Shown here piece after piece: positions 35,603 through 43,453 of a stretch of 64,000 bases of DNA. The position numbers and the translations under genes are program-made. The number at the start of each line of letters is the position of its first letter. Positions within the stretch are counted from its first letter, which is position 1. This DNA comes from an uncultured Luteimonas sp. (GTDB taxonomy: Bacteria; Pseudomonadota; Gammaproteobacteria; Xanthomonadales; Xanthomonadaceae), in assembly GCA_938008415.1 (NCBI GenBank), contig CALLKI010000063.1, positions 31,569 through 95,568 on the forward strand. Reading direction: 5' to 3'. The notes under the pieces were generated by a model. It did not search any database. It had not been told where the DNA came from and saw nothing but the letters and a program-made list of their open reading frames with translations.

Positions 35603-37234
35603 ATGAGGAAGATGAGCCGTTACCTGGTCTATGGCGTCTGCGTGGTGATGACCGCACTGTCGTTGGCGTTGGCGTGGACGCGGCCGCAGTGGCTCTGGGC
35701 AGGCGTGCCGTTTGCCGCTCTGGCGGTGCTCGGTACCGTGGATATCCTCCAGCGGCGGGCCACGTTGCGCCGCAACTACCCGATCCTGGCGCACTTCCGC
35801 TACGGCTTCGAATCGATCCGGCCCGAGATCCGCCAGTACTTCATCGAGGACGACCTGGCCGAGGTGCCGTTCTCGCGTGAGCAGCGCGCGCTGGTGTACC
35901 AGCGCGCCAAGAACACGATGGACGTGGTGCCGTTCGGCAGCGAGCACGATCCGTATGGCGTGGACTACGAGTGGATCAACCACTCGCTGCAGCCGGCGCA
36001 CCCGTCCACGCACGACTTCCGGTTGACCATCGGCGCGCAGGCCACGCAGCCGTACGACGCCAGCGTGTTCAACATCTCGGCGATGAGCTTCGGCGCGTTG
36101 TCCGCAAACGCGATCCGCGCGCTCAACGAGGGCGCGAAGCGGGGACGCTTCTACCATGACACCGGAGAGGGCTCGATCTCCGAGTACCACCGCGAGCGCG
36201 GCGGCGACCTGGTCTGGGAGATCGGCTCTGGCTACTTCGGCTGCCGCGACGAACGGGGCGACTTCGACCCCGAAAGGTTCGCCGCGCGCGCGCGCGACCC
36301 CCAGGTGAAGATGATCGAGGTCAAGCTGTCGCAGGGCGCCAAGCCGGGCCACGGCGGCGTGCTCCCGGCGGCCAAGGTCAGCCCGGAGATCGCAAGGGCG
36401 CGTGGCGTGGCGGTGGGCGTGGACTGCGTGTCCCCGGCATCGCATTCGGCGTTCTCGACGCCGGTCGGTCTGCTCGAGTTCGTGGCCAGGCTGCGCGAGC
36501 TGTCGGGCGGCAAGCCGGTCGGCTTCAAGCTGGCCATCGGCCACCCGTGGGAATGGTTTGGCGTGGCCAGGGCCATGCTCGAGACCGGGCTGCTGCCGGA
36601 CTTCATCGTGGTGGATGGCGCCGAGGGTGGCACCGGCGCGGCCCCGGCGGAGTTCATCCACCATGTCGGCGTGCCGATGCACGAGGGCCTGATGCTGGTC
36701 CACAACACCCTGGTCGGCATCGGCCTGCGCGACCGGGTCCGGATCGGCGCGGCCGGCAGGATCACCGGCGCCTTCGACATCGCGCGCACGATCGCGATGG
36801 GCGCGGACTGGTGCAACGCCGCGCGTGCCTTCATGTTCGCGCTGGGCTGCATCCAGTCGCGCAGCTGCCACAACGACCGCTGCCCGACGGGCATCGCCAC
36901 CCAGGACCCGCGGCGCTGGAAGGCGCTCGACGTGGAGGACAAGGCGGCGCGGGTGTTCAACTACCACCAGAACACGCTCAAGGCGCTGCGCGACCTGCTC
37001 GGCGCGGCGGGACTGGAACATCCGTCGCAGCTCGGGCCGGAACACATCCTGCGCCGGGTCTCGCCGACCGAGGTGCGCTCGCTGGCCTCGCTCTACCATT
37101 TCCTCGAGCCCGGCGAACTGCTCGACCGCATGCCCGGGCACCGCGTGTTCCGCGACTTCTGGCCGCATGCGCGCAGCGACAGCTTCCACCCTCCCGAGCG
37201 CGTGCTGAGGCTGCGCGGAAGAAAGTGGCATTAG
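35603..37234 (+). CDS. FMN-binding glutamate-synthase-family protein
   Basis: A 543-residue protein with two N-terminal membrane helices (about 8-26 and 31-47) followed by a TIM-barrel like the FMN/Fe-S domain of glutamate synthase: FNISAMSFGALSANAI, the GSGYFGCRD segment, SQGAKPGHGG(V)LP, DGAEGGTGAAPAEF and a cysteine cluster CIQSRSCHNDRCPTGIATQDP that would hold a 3Fe-4S centre. It lacks the glutaminase domain, so it is not a complete glutamate synthase. Stand-alone proteins of this kind are widespread and their reaction is not established. Start ATG 35603; ATG 35612 is an alternative. Confidence 0.85.
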   Translation: MRKMSRYLVYGVCVVMTALSLALAWTRPQWLWAGVPFAALAVLGTVDILQRRATLRRNYPILAHFRYGFESIRPEIRQYFIEDDLAEVPFSREQRALVYQRAKNTMDVVPFGSEHDPYGVDYEWINHSLQPAHPSTHDFRLTIGAQATQPYDASVFNISAMSFGALSANAIRALNEGAKRGRFYHDTGEGSISEYHRERGGDLVWEIGSGYFGCRDERGDFDPERFAARARDPQVKMIEVKLSQGAKPGHGGVLPAAKVSPEIARARGVAVGVDCVSPASHSAFSTPVGLLEFVARLRELSGGKPVGFKLAIGHPWEWFGVARAMLETGLLPDFIVVDGAEGGTGAAPAEFIHHVGVPMHEGLMLVHNTLVGIGLRDRVRIGAAGRITGAFDIARTIAMGADWCNAARAFMFALGCIQSRSCHNDRCPTGIATQDPRRWKALDVEDKAARVFNYHQNTLKALRDLLGAAGLEHPSQLGPEHILRRVSPTEVRSLASLYHFLEPGELLDRMPGHRVFRDFWPHARSDSFHPPERVLRLRGRKWH

Positions 37235-37454
37235 CCCGAAGCGGCCTTCCTGGCGCCGGCCTCCGGCCCGGCGCGCCGTGCCGGACGGGCCGGGGTGGGG
37301 CAAACCCGGGACGCGAGTCCGCTTTCGCCGGCGGTCCGCTTCGTCCTTCCCGCCCCCCGCGAAGGGGTTTTCCCCGCTCCCGCGTCCGTGGATCATCCGG
37401 GCACCCGGAACGCAGGGCCGGGTGCGGTTGGGAGGCGGAGGCGCCGGCGCCTGC

Positions 37455-38720
37455 TCAGGCGCCGCCCGTGCCGTTCTCCGGGATCGCGGCATCGCCGCGC
37501 GACTGCCGGGTGACGACACTGGTCGCGGCCAGGTCGCCGGTGACATTGCCGAGCGTGGCGAACATGTCCGGCACGGTGTCCACCGCGAGCAGGATGCCCA
37601 GCGGCTCGGTCGGCAGGCCCATGGCCTGGGTCACCGGCAGGTTGGTGGTCATGAAGATGGCCTGCCCGGGCAGGCCGACCGAGCCCATGCTGATCACCGT
37701 CGCCAGCGCGGCGCCGGCGGCGAGCTGGGCGAAGCCGAGGTCGATGCCGTAGATCCAGGCGATGAACGCGGCCACGCACATGTACTGCACCGGACTGGTG
37801 ATGCGGAACAGCGACACCGCCATCGGCAGCACCAGCGAGGCCACCGCGAGCGGGTAGCCCAGGCGGCCACGGGCGCTTTCGAGCATCGCCGGCAGCGAGG
37901 CCAGCGAGGATTGCGTGCTCAGGGCGATGGTCTGCGCGGGCAGGATGCCGGCGGCGAAGCGGCGCACGGACTCGTTGCCGGCCAGCGCCACCACCACGTA
38001 CATCAGCGCGGTGGCGCCCAGGTGCAGGCAGCACAGCAGCACGATGTACCAGCCCAGCGCGGTGAGGATGTCCACGCCCACGCGTGCGCACACCGCCAGC
38101 ATCAGCGCGAACACGCCCACCGGTGCCGCCCACAGCACCCAGCGGACGATGATGATCATGGCGTCGACGATCGTCTGCAGCAGCTCCAGCATGCGCTGGC
38201 GCCGTTCCGCCTCGACCCGGGCGAGGGCGAAGCCGAAGAACAGCGAGAACACCACGGTGGGCAGCATTGCCGCCGCGGCCGCCGCGGCGATGGCGTTGGA
38301 CGGGATGATCGCGACCAGGAAGTCGCCGACGCTGGCCGGGGCGGCATCCGGTTCCGGTCCCGAGAACGCGGCGCGCAGGGAAGCGACCAGCGACTCGTCG
38401 CGCGGCAGCAGTGACAGCGCGGTGGGCGCGACCACCGCGGCGAAGGCGGAGGTGAGCGCGAGCAGCACCACGAACGTGACCAGGGCGCGGCGCGCGGTGC
38501 GCCCGGACGCGGCGGCGTCGCTGGCCGAGTTGACCCCGATGACCACCAGCGCGGCCACCAGTGGCACCACCGTCATCTGCAGGGCGTTGAGCCAGACACG
38601 GCCTATGGGATGCACCGCGTCCGCGACGCGGGCCGCGAGGCCGGGATCCATGAACGAAAGCAGCAGGCCGAGCAGGGCGCCGGCAGCGAGGGCCAGCAGG
38701 ATGCGGGTGGTATGGGACAT
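37455..38720 (-). CDS. Dicarboxylate/amino acid:cation symporter (DAACS family)
   Basis: A 421-residue membrane protein of the GltP/GltT/DctA family that imports glutamate, aspartate or C4-dicarboxylates with protons or sodium. Family features: the first helix followed by HPIGRVWLNALQMTVVPLVAA, re-entrant serine-rich loop LSTQSSLASLPAML, and the substrate-binding helix region MGSVGLPGQAIFMTTNLPV with D and N further on. It is the last gene of the five-gene leftward operon, 18 bases after the YkuD gene. In this context its cargo may be D- or L-glutamate or other products of peptide cleavage (inference). Confidence 0.88.
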   Translation of the reverse strand: MSHTTRILLALAAGALLGLLLSFMDPGLAARVADAVHPIGRVWLNALQMTVVPLVAALVVIGVNSASDAAASGRTARRALVTFVVLLALTSAFAAVVAPTALSLLPRDESLVASLRAAFSGPEPDAAPASVGDFLVAIIPSNAIAAAAAAAMLPTVVFSLFFGFALARVEAERRQRMLELLQTIVDAMIIIVRWVLWAAPVGVFALMLAVCARVGVDILTALGWYIVLLCCLHLGATALMYVVVALAGNESVRRFAAGILPAQTIALSTQSSLASLPAMLESARGRLGYPLAVASLVLPMAVSLFRITSPVQYMCVAAFIAWIYGIDLGFAQLAAGAALATVISMGSVGLPGQAIFMTTNLPVTQAMGLPTEPLGILLAVDTVPDMFATLGNVTGDLAATSVVTRQSRGDAAIPENGTGGA

Positions 38721-38738
38721 GGGGCCTCGTGGTCGGAA

Positions 38739-39551
38739 TCAGTCGGCGTCGGGTGTCGGCAGGTTCCAGGATGCGGCCAGCCGCCGGTGCACGGCTTCGG
38801 GCAGGAGCACGAACACGGGCCTGCGGGCCGGGTCCAGCCATGCCAGCAGTTCCAGCATCGCAGGCTCGGCCATCGCGGTACAGCCCGCGGTGGCCTCGCC
38901 CGGGGCGCGCCACAGGTGGGCGAAGATGCAGCTGCCCTTGCCGGCAACGGCCTGCGGATTGTGCCCGATCACGAATCCGAGCCTGTAGCGGATGTCGCCG
39001 TCCGCATGCAGGTCGCGGCGCATCGGTTCGGTGGGGCCCTCGACCGCCTCGCGTCCGGTTTCCTTCGCGTTGACGATGTGGTTGTACAGCGGCGAGCCGG
39101 GCACGTCGATGCACCAGTCGTCCGCGTCCATCTGCCGGTAGGGCAGGCCGGTCCGTGCCCCGGCTTCGTAGCCGAAGGCGGGGCCGATGGCGAAGACACC
39201 GGCAGGCGCGCGGCCATCGCCTTCCTGCTTGCGCGGACCGCCGGCCTGGTCCGGGTGCAGGCCGATTCCCCATCCGGAACCGTTGCGGCCGAGCGTCACT
39301 TCGGCGGCATCACCGACCTGGCGCCATGCGCCGCCGGCGTCGCGTTCGTAGCGTCGCAGGCGTCCCAGCGGGGAGTCCCAGCCGTCACTGGTGACCAGGA
39401 CCAGCTGCCGGGCGTCGTCCCAGGGCAGGTGCCGTTGCGTGGGGGCGGGCCGGTGCGCACAGCCGGACGCCAGCAGAACCAGCGCGAGCAACGGCAGGAG
39501 CGCGTCGAGGATGGTGTGGCGGCGGGAATGCGCGATCGGGATGCGGGCCAT
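38739..39551 (-). CDS. YkuD-domain (L,D-transpeptidase-like) lipoprotein
   Basis: A 270-residue protein with a signal peptide and lipobox (LLASGC). The core has the YkuD elements: VTLGRNG...GDGRAPAGVFAIGPAFGY, then GHNPQAVAGKGSCIFAHLW and the catalytic ATAGCTAM in place of the usual SHGCIR. The His and Cys are kept but the Arg after Cys is not. In other bacteria YkuD enzymes either cross-link peptidoglycan or trim its tetrapeptides (L,D-carboxypeptidase). Inside this operon a trimming role is more likely (inference). ATG 39551 begins MARIPIAHSRRHT; the frame is open farther upstream but within the regulator gene. It lies 5 bases after the RpiR gene. Confidence 0.8.
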   Translation of the reverse strand: MARIPIAHSRRHTILDALLPLLALVLLASGCAHRPAPTQRHLPWDDARQLVLVTSDGWDSPLGRLRRYERDAGGAWRQVGDAAEVTLGRNGSGWGIGLHPDQAGGPRKQEGDGRAPAGVFAIGPAFGYEAGARTGLPYRQMDADDWCIDVPGSPLYNHIVNAKETGREAVEGPTEPMRRDLHADGDIRYRLGFVIGHNPQAVAGKGSCIFAHLWRAPGEATAGCTAMAEPAMLELLAWLDPARRPVFVLLPEAVHRRLAASWNLPTPDAD

Positions 39552-39556
39552 TCCGG

Positions 39557-40402
39557 TCAGCCTTCGAGCAGGTGGCGGACCTGCATCCGGTTGTCCTCGA
39601 GCCGGCGCAGCCGTTCCTCGTCGCGGCACACCAGCAGGTAGATCTGGTCGAGCAGGTGCTGCAGCGCGGACTGGTACAGCACCGGCACCACGTGCGCGCG
39701 CTCGTCGTGGGCCGAGACCAGCAACGGCAGGTCGGCGTGGGCGCGTAGCGGGTTGGCGGTATGGCGGGTCACCGTGACCACCTTGCCACCGCGTTCGCGG
39801 AACAGGCGGGCGAGCGAGCAGAACGAGGCCAGTTGCCCGTGCTCGGAGAACAGCACGAGCACGTCGGAGGGATTGGATGTGGACACCTCGGCCGGCACCA
39901 GCACAGGGTCAAAGTGGTGGACCGCCAGGATCCCCAGCAGCGACAGGCGGATGGCGAAGCCGCGCGCCGGCACGCTGTCCGGCCCGATGCCGACCAGGAA
40001 AACCTTGTCGGCCCCGAGCAGGACCTGGGCGATGGCCTCGATCCGCTCGGGCGGGTTGATCAGCCGTGTTTCCTCCTCGGCGCGTGCCTTGGCCGCCCAC
40101 AGCTCGGCCGCGAGCGTCGTTTCGCCGCCGGCCCCGGCCTCGCTGCCGTGGTTGCCGTTGCCATCGTCGCCGTTGCGGGCGATGGCCTCGCCGATCGAGT
40201 ATTTGAGGTCCGGGTATCCCTTGAAGCCGAGCTTCTGGCTGAACTTGACCACGCTCGACTGGCTGATGCCGAGGGCGTTGGCGAGCTGCTGCGAGGAGTA
40301 GTCGCGCAGCAGATGGGCGTTGTCGAGGATGAAGTCGGCGATGCGCCGCTCGATCGCCGACATCCGGTCGCGCTCGGAACGGATCTTGACCAGCGGGGAC
40401 AT
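39557..40402 (-). CDS. RpiR/MurR-family transcriptional regulator
   Basis: A 281-residue regulator with an N-terminal RpiR helix-turn-helix (about 1-77; ADFILDNAHLLRDYSSQQLANALGISQSSVVKFSQKLGF) and a C-terminal SIS sugar-phosphate-binding domain (about 120-260; VFLVGIGPDSVPARGFAIRLSLLG). The best-known relative in this context is MurR, which responds to MurNAc-6-phosphate. As the third gene of the operon it probably controls it; a 13-bp palindrome lies between the -35 and -10 of the operon promoter at 43034-43046. GAGAGG precedes the ATG. Confidence 0.9.
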   Translation of the reverse strand: MSPLVKIRSERDRMSAIERRIADFILDNAHLLRDYSSQQLANALGISQSSVVKFSQKLGFKGYPDLKYSIGEAIARNGDDGNGNHGSEAGAGGETTLAAELWAAKARAEEETRLINPPERIEAIAQVLLGADKVFLVGIGPDSVPARGFAIRLSLLGILAVHHFDPVLVPAEVSTSNPSDVLVLFSEHGQLASFCSLARLFRERGGKVVTVTRHTANPLRAHADLPLLVSAHDERAHVVPVLYQSALQHLLDQIYLLVCRDEERLRRLEDNRMQVRHLLEG

Positions 40403-40419
40403 CGCGCGGCCTCTCTTCT

Positions 40420-41517
40420 TCACGTTGCCAGCGGCTCGTAACCGTGGATGGCGCGGATGCCGAGCCCGGGCGCATCGCTGATGGAGATCTCGGACTCGTT
40501 GAAGGTCACACCACCCTCGACCGGGTTGAACGTGCACAGCGAGGGGCCGTCCAGGTCCACCTTGGTGATGACATCCGCCTTCGCCGCGGCCAGGTGCACG
40601 GCGGCGGCGACGCTGATGCTGGTCTCGATCATGCAGCCGATCATGCATTCCACGCCGTACAGCGAGGCGATGTCGGCGATGCGCACGGCGTTGGAAATGC
40701 CGCCGGTCTTCATCAGCTTGATGTTGATGATGTCGGCGGCGCGTTCCTGGATAAGCTCGATCACCTCCCTCGGCCCGAACACGCTCTCGTCGGCCATCAC
40801 CGGCGTGTGCACGCGTTCGGTGACGAACTTGAGCCCGGCGATGTCGCGGGCGGGGACGGGCTGCTCGAGCAGCTCGAGCTGCACCCCGGCGTCCTCCAGC
40901 GCGTGCATGGCGTAGACGGCCTGCTTCGCGGTCCAGCCCTGGTTGGCGTCCAGGCGGAGCAGGGCACGGCCCTCGACCGCGGCGTGGATGGCCTTGACCC
41001 GCTCGATGTCCAGGCCGATGTCCTTGCCGACCTTGATCTTGAGCGAGTCGTAGCCGCGCTCGACCGCGGCGATGGAGTCGGCGACCATCTTGTCGATGTG
41101 GTCCACGCTGATCGTGATGTCGGTCGTGACCACCGGGTCGCCGCCGCCGAGCATCTGGTAGAGCGGGGCGCCGTGGAGCTGGCCCCACAGGTCGTAGATC
41201 GCGATCTCGACCGCGGCCTTGGCGCTGGTGTTGCGCTCCAGTGCGGTCTGGATCAGGCGGGTGATGCGGTTGAGGTTGGTGATGTCCTGCCCGATCAGGC
41301 GTGGTGCGATGACCTTGTCGATGGCCTCGATGATCGAGCCGTGGGTGTCGCCCGTGATCACCGCCGTCGCAGCCGCCTCGCCATAGCCGACGTGCCCGGT
41401 GTCGGTGTGGACCGTGACGACGATGTCCTCGACCGCCTCCACGGTGCGCAGCGCGGTCTTGAACGGCGTCTTCAGCGGGACACGCAGCATGCCCAGCCGG
41501 ACTTCGGTGATCTTCAT
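40420..41517 (-). CDS. L-Ala-D/L-Glu epimerase (enolase superfamily)
   Basis: Member of the muconate-lactonizing/dipeptide-epimerase group, 365 residues. All catalytic and metal residues align by position with the Bacillus subtilis and E. coli enzymes: Lys160-x-Lys162 (SLKIKVG), metal ligands Asp190 (LDANQGW), Glu218 (LLEQPV), Asp243 (MADESVF) and the base Lys267 (NIKLMKTGG). It converts L-Ala-D-Glu from murein peptides to L-Ala-L-Glu, which ordinary peptidases can split. ATG 41517 (MKITEVRLGML) is chosen over an upstream in-frame start at 41580. It lies 66 bases after the endopeptidase gene, like ykfB next to ykfC in Bacillus. Confidence 0.9.
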   Translation of the reverse strand: MKITEVRLGMLRVPLKTPFKTALRTVEAVEDIVVTVHTDTGHVGYGEAAATAVITGDTHGSIIEAIDKVIAPRLIGQDITNLNRITRLIQTALERNTSAKAAVEIAIYDLWGQLHGAPLYQMLGGGDPVVTTDITISVDHIDKMVADSIAAVERGYDSLKIKVGKDIGLDIERVKAIHAAVEGRALLRLDANQGWTAKQAVYAMHALEDAGVQLELLEQPVPARDIAGLKFVTERVHTPVMADESVFGPREVIELIQERAADIINIKLMKTGGISNAVRIADIASLYGVECMIGCMIETSISVAAAVHLAAAKADVITKVDLDGPSLCTFNPVEGGVTFNESEISISDAPGLGIRAIHGYEPLAT

Positions 41518-41583
41518 GGACGCACTCCGTGCATGGTGTCCCCCTTCATCGTTCCTGCTTGCCTTGCGCGGCGTCCGCACGGT

Positions 41584-42981
41584 TCAAGGGCGGATCCGCT
41601 GGATGCTGGTGATCCGGTCGACGACCGGCTGTCCCGCGCCCTGCAGCATCCGGCGCAACGGCGTGACCACCACGCCGTTGAGCGCCAGCCGCCGCACTTC
41701 CCCGTCGCTGCCCTGCATGGCCGTGCCGGTGGTGTCGTGGATCACGTAGGTTTCCCCGTCCTCGTGCCCGATGACCATCATCACGTGGCCGGGAATGTAG
41801 ACCAGATCGCCCACCCGTGTCGCGTCCAGCAGGGCCAGCCGCTCCGCGTGCGGCATTTCCGGCGGCAGCGCGATGCGGTCGAGCGCGGGGCTGACCGACT
41901 GCGCGCTGGTGTTGCGCGGCAGCAGGATGCCCATGCTGCGGTAGACCTCGGAGACGAAGCCGCTGCAGTCGCGCGCGTTGTAGGAATGGCCCCAGCCGTA
42001 GCGTTCGCCGAGGAACTTGAAGGCCTGGCGCAGGATGTTCGCGGGCGTCAGTGGCAGGTGGCCGATGGACACGTCGGCCGAGCGCGGCACCAGCGCCGGC
42101 CTGAAGGCGAGGGTGCCGTCCGCGTTGCGGACCGGGAGCTCGACCGCGTGCCCGAAGTAGGCATGCTGGCCGTTGACCATGCCGTCTTCCGGAGGCACGC
42201 GCAGCAGTGGCAGGCGCACGCCCATGTCGAGCTGCACTTCCGACACCCGCGGTTCCCCGGGTGCGTAGACGGTCCACACCTTCGCGCCGGTGACGACCAG
42301 GAAAGGGGCCCGCTTCCCGAACGACAGGATTTCGTCCCGGTCGCCGAACGCCACCGCGTCGCGCTCGACCCAGCCCGCGTAGGTGTGACTCACCACGAAC
42401 AGCCAGTTCCGGTCGCGGCTTTCGTGGGCAACGGCCACGGGCGTCCCCGGGAACAGGGCGGTTTCCTGGAAGCGGTCGATGTCGCGGTCGTCCGGCGACG
42501 AGAACACGCGCAGGCGGGTGGGGAAGGTGCGCACGTCGGTGCGGCGCACCACCATGCCGAAGCGCGCCGGCTGCGAGGCGGGGATCCGGTGCAGATCGAG
42601 GGCCCCGGCCAGCCGCTCGATTTCCCGGCGTGCGACCTGCCTGCCGGTTTCGTCGTACAGCGTCCGCGACGGGCGCGGCGAAGCCTGTTCGATCCAGGCC
42701 TGCACCTGCGCGCGGTCGAGCGTCGCCGGCAGCGATTCCAGGTCGTACAGCGACGGCTCCAGTTGCGCCATCTTTTCGTTTTGCGCTGCAACACCGGCCT
42801 GGTCGAGGATCGGCTGGTCGGCCCCGTCCGTGCGCCCGATCCAGTAATCGGCCGAAAGCTGTGCCTCGCTGACCCCGGGGATGGCGGGATCGGCGGCCGG
42901 ACGGGCGATGACGGAGCCGGCGGCCAGCAGCAGTGCCGTGATGGCAAGGGTCCGGAAACCGGGGGATCTGGAAAGTTTCAT
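41584..42981 (-). CDS. NlpC/P60 (C40) peptidase with SH3 domains, YkfC-like
   Basis: A 465-residue secreted peptidase. After a signal peptide (MKLSRSPGFRTLAITALLLAA, cleavage about residue 27) come SH3-type domains (for example DRNWLFVVSHTYAGWVERDA) and a C-terminal NlpC/P60 domain with the catalytic Cys in RDCSGFVSEVYRSMG (about 339), His in IPGHVMMVIG (about 399) and a third polar residue His at about 415. The SH3-plus-C40 plan is that of YkfC, which cleaves the gamma-D-Glu-diamino acid bond in free peptides bearing an L-Ala N-terminus. It is the first gene of the leftward operon; GGGGAGG lies before the ATG. Confidence 0.88.
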   Translation of the reverse strand: MKLSRSPGFRTLAITALLLAAGSVIARPAADPAIPGVSEAQLSADYWIGRTDGADQPILDQAGVAAQNEKMAQLEPSLYDLESLPATLDRAQVQAWIEQASPRPSRTLYDETGRQVARREIERLAGALDLHRIPASQPARFGMVVRRTDVRTFPTRLRVFSSPDDRDIDRFQETALFPGTPVAVAHESRDRNWLFVVSHTYAGWVERDAVAFGDRDEILSFGKRAPFLVVTGAKVWTVYAPGEPRVSEVQLDMGVRLPLLRVPPEDGMVNGQHAYFGHAVELPVRNADGTLAFRPALVPRSADVSIGHLPLTPANILRQAFKFLGERYGWGHSYNARDCSGFVSEVYRSMGILLPRNTSAQSVSPALDRIALPPEMPHAERLALLDATRVGDLVYIPGHVMMVIGHEDGETYVIHDTTGTAMQGSDGEVRRLALNGVVVTPLRRMLQGAGQPVVDRITSIQRIRP

Positions 42982-43028
42982 CGGCCTGCCTCCCCACCCG
43001 GCGCCGCGGGCGGTGAATCCTGCTTGGG

Positions 43029-43058
43029 AATACATCATTCGATGATTTGTATTGTCAA
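43029..43058 (-). promoter_or_regulatory. Promoter of the leftward salvage operon with internal palindrome
   Basis: On the minus strand TTGACA (43058-43053) and TGTATT (43034-43029) are 18 bases apart. The perfect palindrome ATCAT-TCG-ATGAT (43034-43046) lies in the spacer, touching the -10, as a repressor operator would. RpiR is the obvious candidate protein. Confidence 0.6.
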
Positions 43059-43068
43059 GAATAAATTA

Positions 43069-43097
43069 TTGACGACCTCCGGCGGTCATGTTACACA
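43069..43097 (+). promoter_or_regulatory. Candidate promoter of the first TonB receptor
   Basis: TTGACG (43069-43074) and TACACA (43092-43097) with a 17-base spacer; CATGTTA (43087-43093) overlaps the -10. The same arrangement recurs before the second receptor. Its predicted start gives a leader of about 350 nt. Confidence 0.5.
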
Positions 43098-43453
43098 GCC
43101 CTGGGACTGACCCGTCCAGGAACGAAAAGCGCCGTGGCGAACAGGGGCTTTCGAGGGCAGGCAATGAAACCGACTGCCGGCAGGGCGAACGGCCGGCATC
43201 CGTTCTGCCGCAGGCCATGTTCCAGGCTCCGGCCGCAACGGGCCGGATCGCGGCGTCATGCCGGGAACGCGCATGGCGCGATCGAACGGCCGGACATCCG
43301 GCCACTACCGCCGTCTTCTCCTGGCGTCCCGTCGACGGGGATGCTTTCACCCGCCATCTCCACGCAGCCGCCGCATGGTGCGGCTTCCGCTGTCGTGGGT
43401 ACGGCGACCGTTCCGACCATCACCACCACCATCACTCTGGGGAGACAACCGCA

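Larger units (their letters stand above)
42982..43453. promoter_or_regulatory. 472-base divergent regulatory region
   Basis: The gap between the leftward operon and the first receptor holds an AT-rich island (43030-43072) with outward-facing promoters, a palindrome, and a receptor-side stretch of about 350 bases in which I see no credible gene: it is open in the receptor's frame from an ATG at 43088 but encodes no recognisable sequence. A CAC/ACC-rich tract lies at 43416-43434, followed by GGGGAGA, the receptor's ribosome site. Confidence 0.6.

Noticed and set aside
43415..43440. HHHHHH-S-G encoded just upstream of the first receptor in the same frame, resembling a His tag
   Set aside because: It lies before the natural signal peptide and is a CAC/CAT-rich leader stretch; no vector sequence surrounds it.
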